From Gimesia fumaroli (GTDB lineage Bacteria; Planctomycetota; Planctomycetia; Planctomycetales; Planctomycetaceae), in NCBI RefSeq assembly GCF_007754425.1, contig NZ_CP037452.1, positions 4,439,164 to 4,503,163 on the forward strand: a DNA stretch of 64,000 nucleotides, written 5' to 3'. The notes beneath the pieces were generated by a model. It saw nothing but the letters and a program-made list of their open reading frames with translations. It was not told the DNA's origin and made no database searches. Positions 63,818 to 64,000 of this stretch are shown here, piece after piece. Both the position numbers and the translations under genes were made by a program. Each line of letters begins with the position of its first letter. The stretch's first letter is position 1.

Positions 63818-64000
63818 TTACGCCTGCTTCAGACACTTTTCCAGATATGCCCGCGACCTGTTAATCTCGGCAGTCACCTGCTCGGCAGTCGGCAGAATCG
63901 GAATGCCGCGCGGTACCGGATGCATGAAGATTTCCGTCCGGCCCTGGTAGTTGATCTTTTTGAGGGCCGCTAAGAGCGGCACGAAATTCAAATCACCGCG
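63818..64000 (-). CDS. Sugar isomerase/epimerase-like TIM-barrel protein, C-terminal 60 residues
   Basis: The gene is cut by the right window edge; only the C-terminus is present. The frame GDLNFVPLLAALKKINYQGR, then TEIFMHPVPRGIPILPTAEQ and INRSRAYLEKCLKQA, ends with TAA at 63818-63820. The GDLNFVPLLAALK start and the EIFMHP strand are typical of the last strand and helix of xylose isomerase-like TIM barrels. It is on the same strand as the sulfatase and 38 bases upstream, so one transcript is likely. Confidence 0.78.
   Translation of the reverse strand, partial: RGDLNFVPLLAALKKINYQGRTEIFMHPVPRGIPILPTAEQVTAEINRSRAYLEKCLKQA

Noticed and set aside
1-64000. tRNA or rRNA genes and mobile elements
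   Set aside because: I scanned the gaps for T-loop-like GGTTCGAAT motifs, rRNA-like stretches and transposase or integrase frames and found none; a short tRNA could still be missed without a covariance search.

Overview
The window reads as chromosomal DNA of a planctomycete, most likely a Gimesia-like member of the Planctomycetales. This is inferred from gene families only; no 16S rRNA is present. The indicators are several DUF1559 proteins, two ECF-type sigma factors (one paired with a FecR protein), a CRTAC1/ASPIC-UnbV protein, DUF1080 and DUF6807 proteins, a TAT-exported Gfo/Idh/MocA oxidoreductase, a formylglycine-type sulfatase, a CxxCH heme-binding protein, two secreted giants (alpha-2-macroglobulin-like and PQQ-propeller) and frequent weak or absent Shine-Dalgarno sites. 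I see no tRNA, rRNA, CRISPR array, transposase, integrase or phage gene. Both window edges cut genes: truB on the left and a sugar isomerase/epimerase-like gene on the right.

Layout. 1-7.1 kb: end of truB, a Maf pyrophosphatase, an ECF sigma factor, a small ORF with a strong ribosome site, and three hypothetical secreted or membrane proteins. 7.1-13.3 kb: a minus-strand operon in the order sigma factor, FecR, pilin-like DUF1559, regulatory-domain lipoprotein, Gfo/Idh/MocA oxidoreductase, DUF6807. It looks like a self-regulated carbohydrate-related unit. 13.3-14.4 kb: a gene-free 1.1 kb stretch holding three perfect inverted repeats. 14.4-23.8 kb: sat, a TIM-barrel isomerase, an SDR, rpsT, a TPR protein, a DUF1080-MFS-small membrane protein operon, and two hsp20 genes.

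23.8-31.1 kb: a minus-strand operon creatininase-CRTAC1-TPR with overlapping genes, then a plus-strand tandem array of four DUF1559 paralogues, the first fused to a GYF domain. 31.1-37.7 kb: housekeeping genes (nucleosidase-serC, prs, mutS) and a small basic secreted protein. 37.7-49 kb: a GT-C-like membrane protein, a 2076-residue alpha-2-macroglobulin-like protein without a thioester motif, a cardiolipin synthase-like protein and a CxxCH heme-binding protein. 49-64 kb: TlpA-like lipoprotein, alpha/beta hydrolase, CBS protein, family 4 uracil-DNA glycosylase, LRR lipoprotein, a 1320-residue PQQ propeller with inserted methyltransferase-like and malectin-like segments, two TPM-domain proteins, a small coiled-coil protein, a GltS-type transporter, a sulfatase and the partial isomerase.

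No complete defence or mobile system is visible. The most distinctive items are the propeller/methyltransferase/malectin protein, the thioester-less macroglobulin, the GYF/DUF1559 array, two related inverted-repeat pairs that look like REP elements, and a repeated TGCCAGATTGRCA motif ahead of the hsp20 pair.
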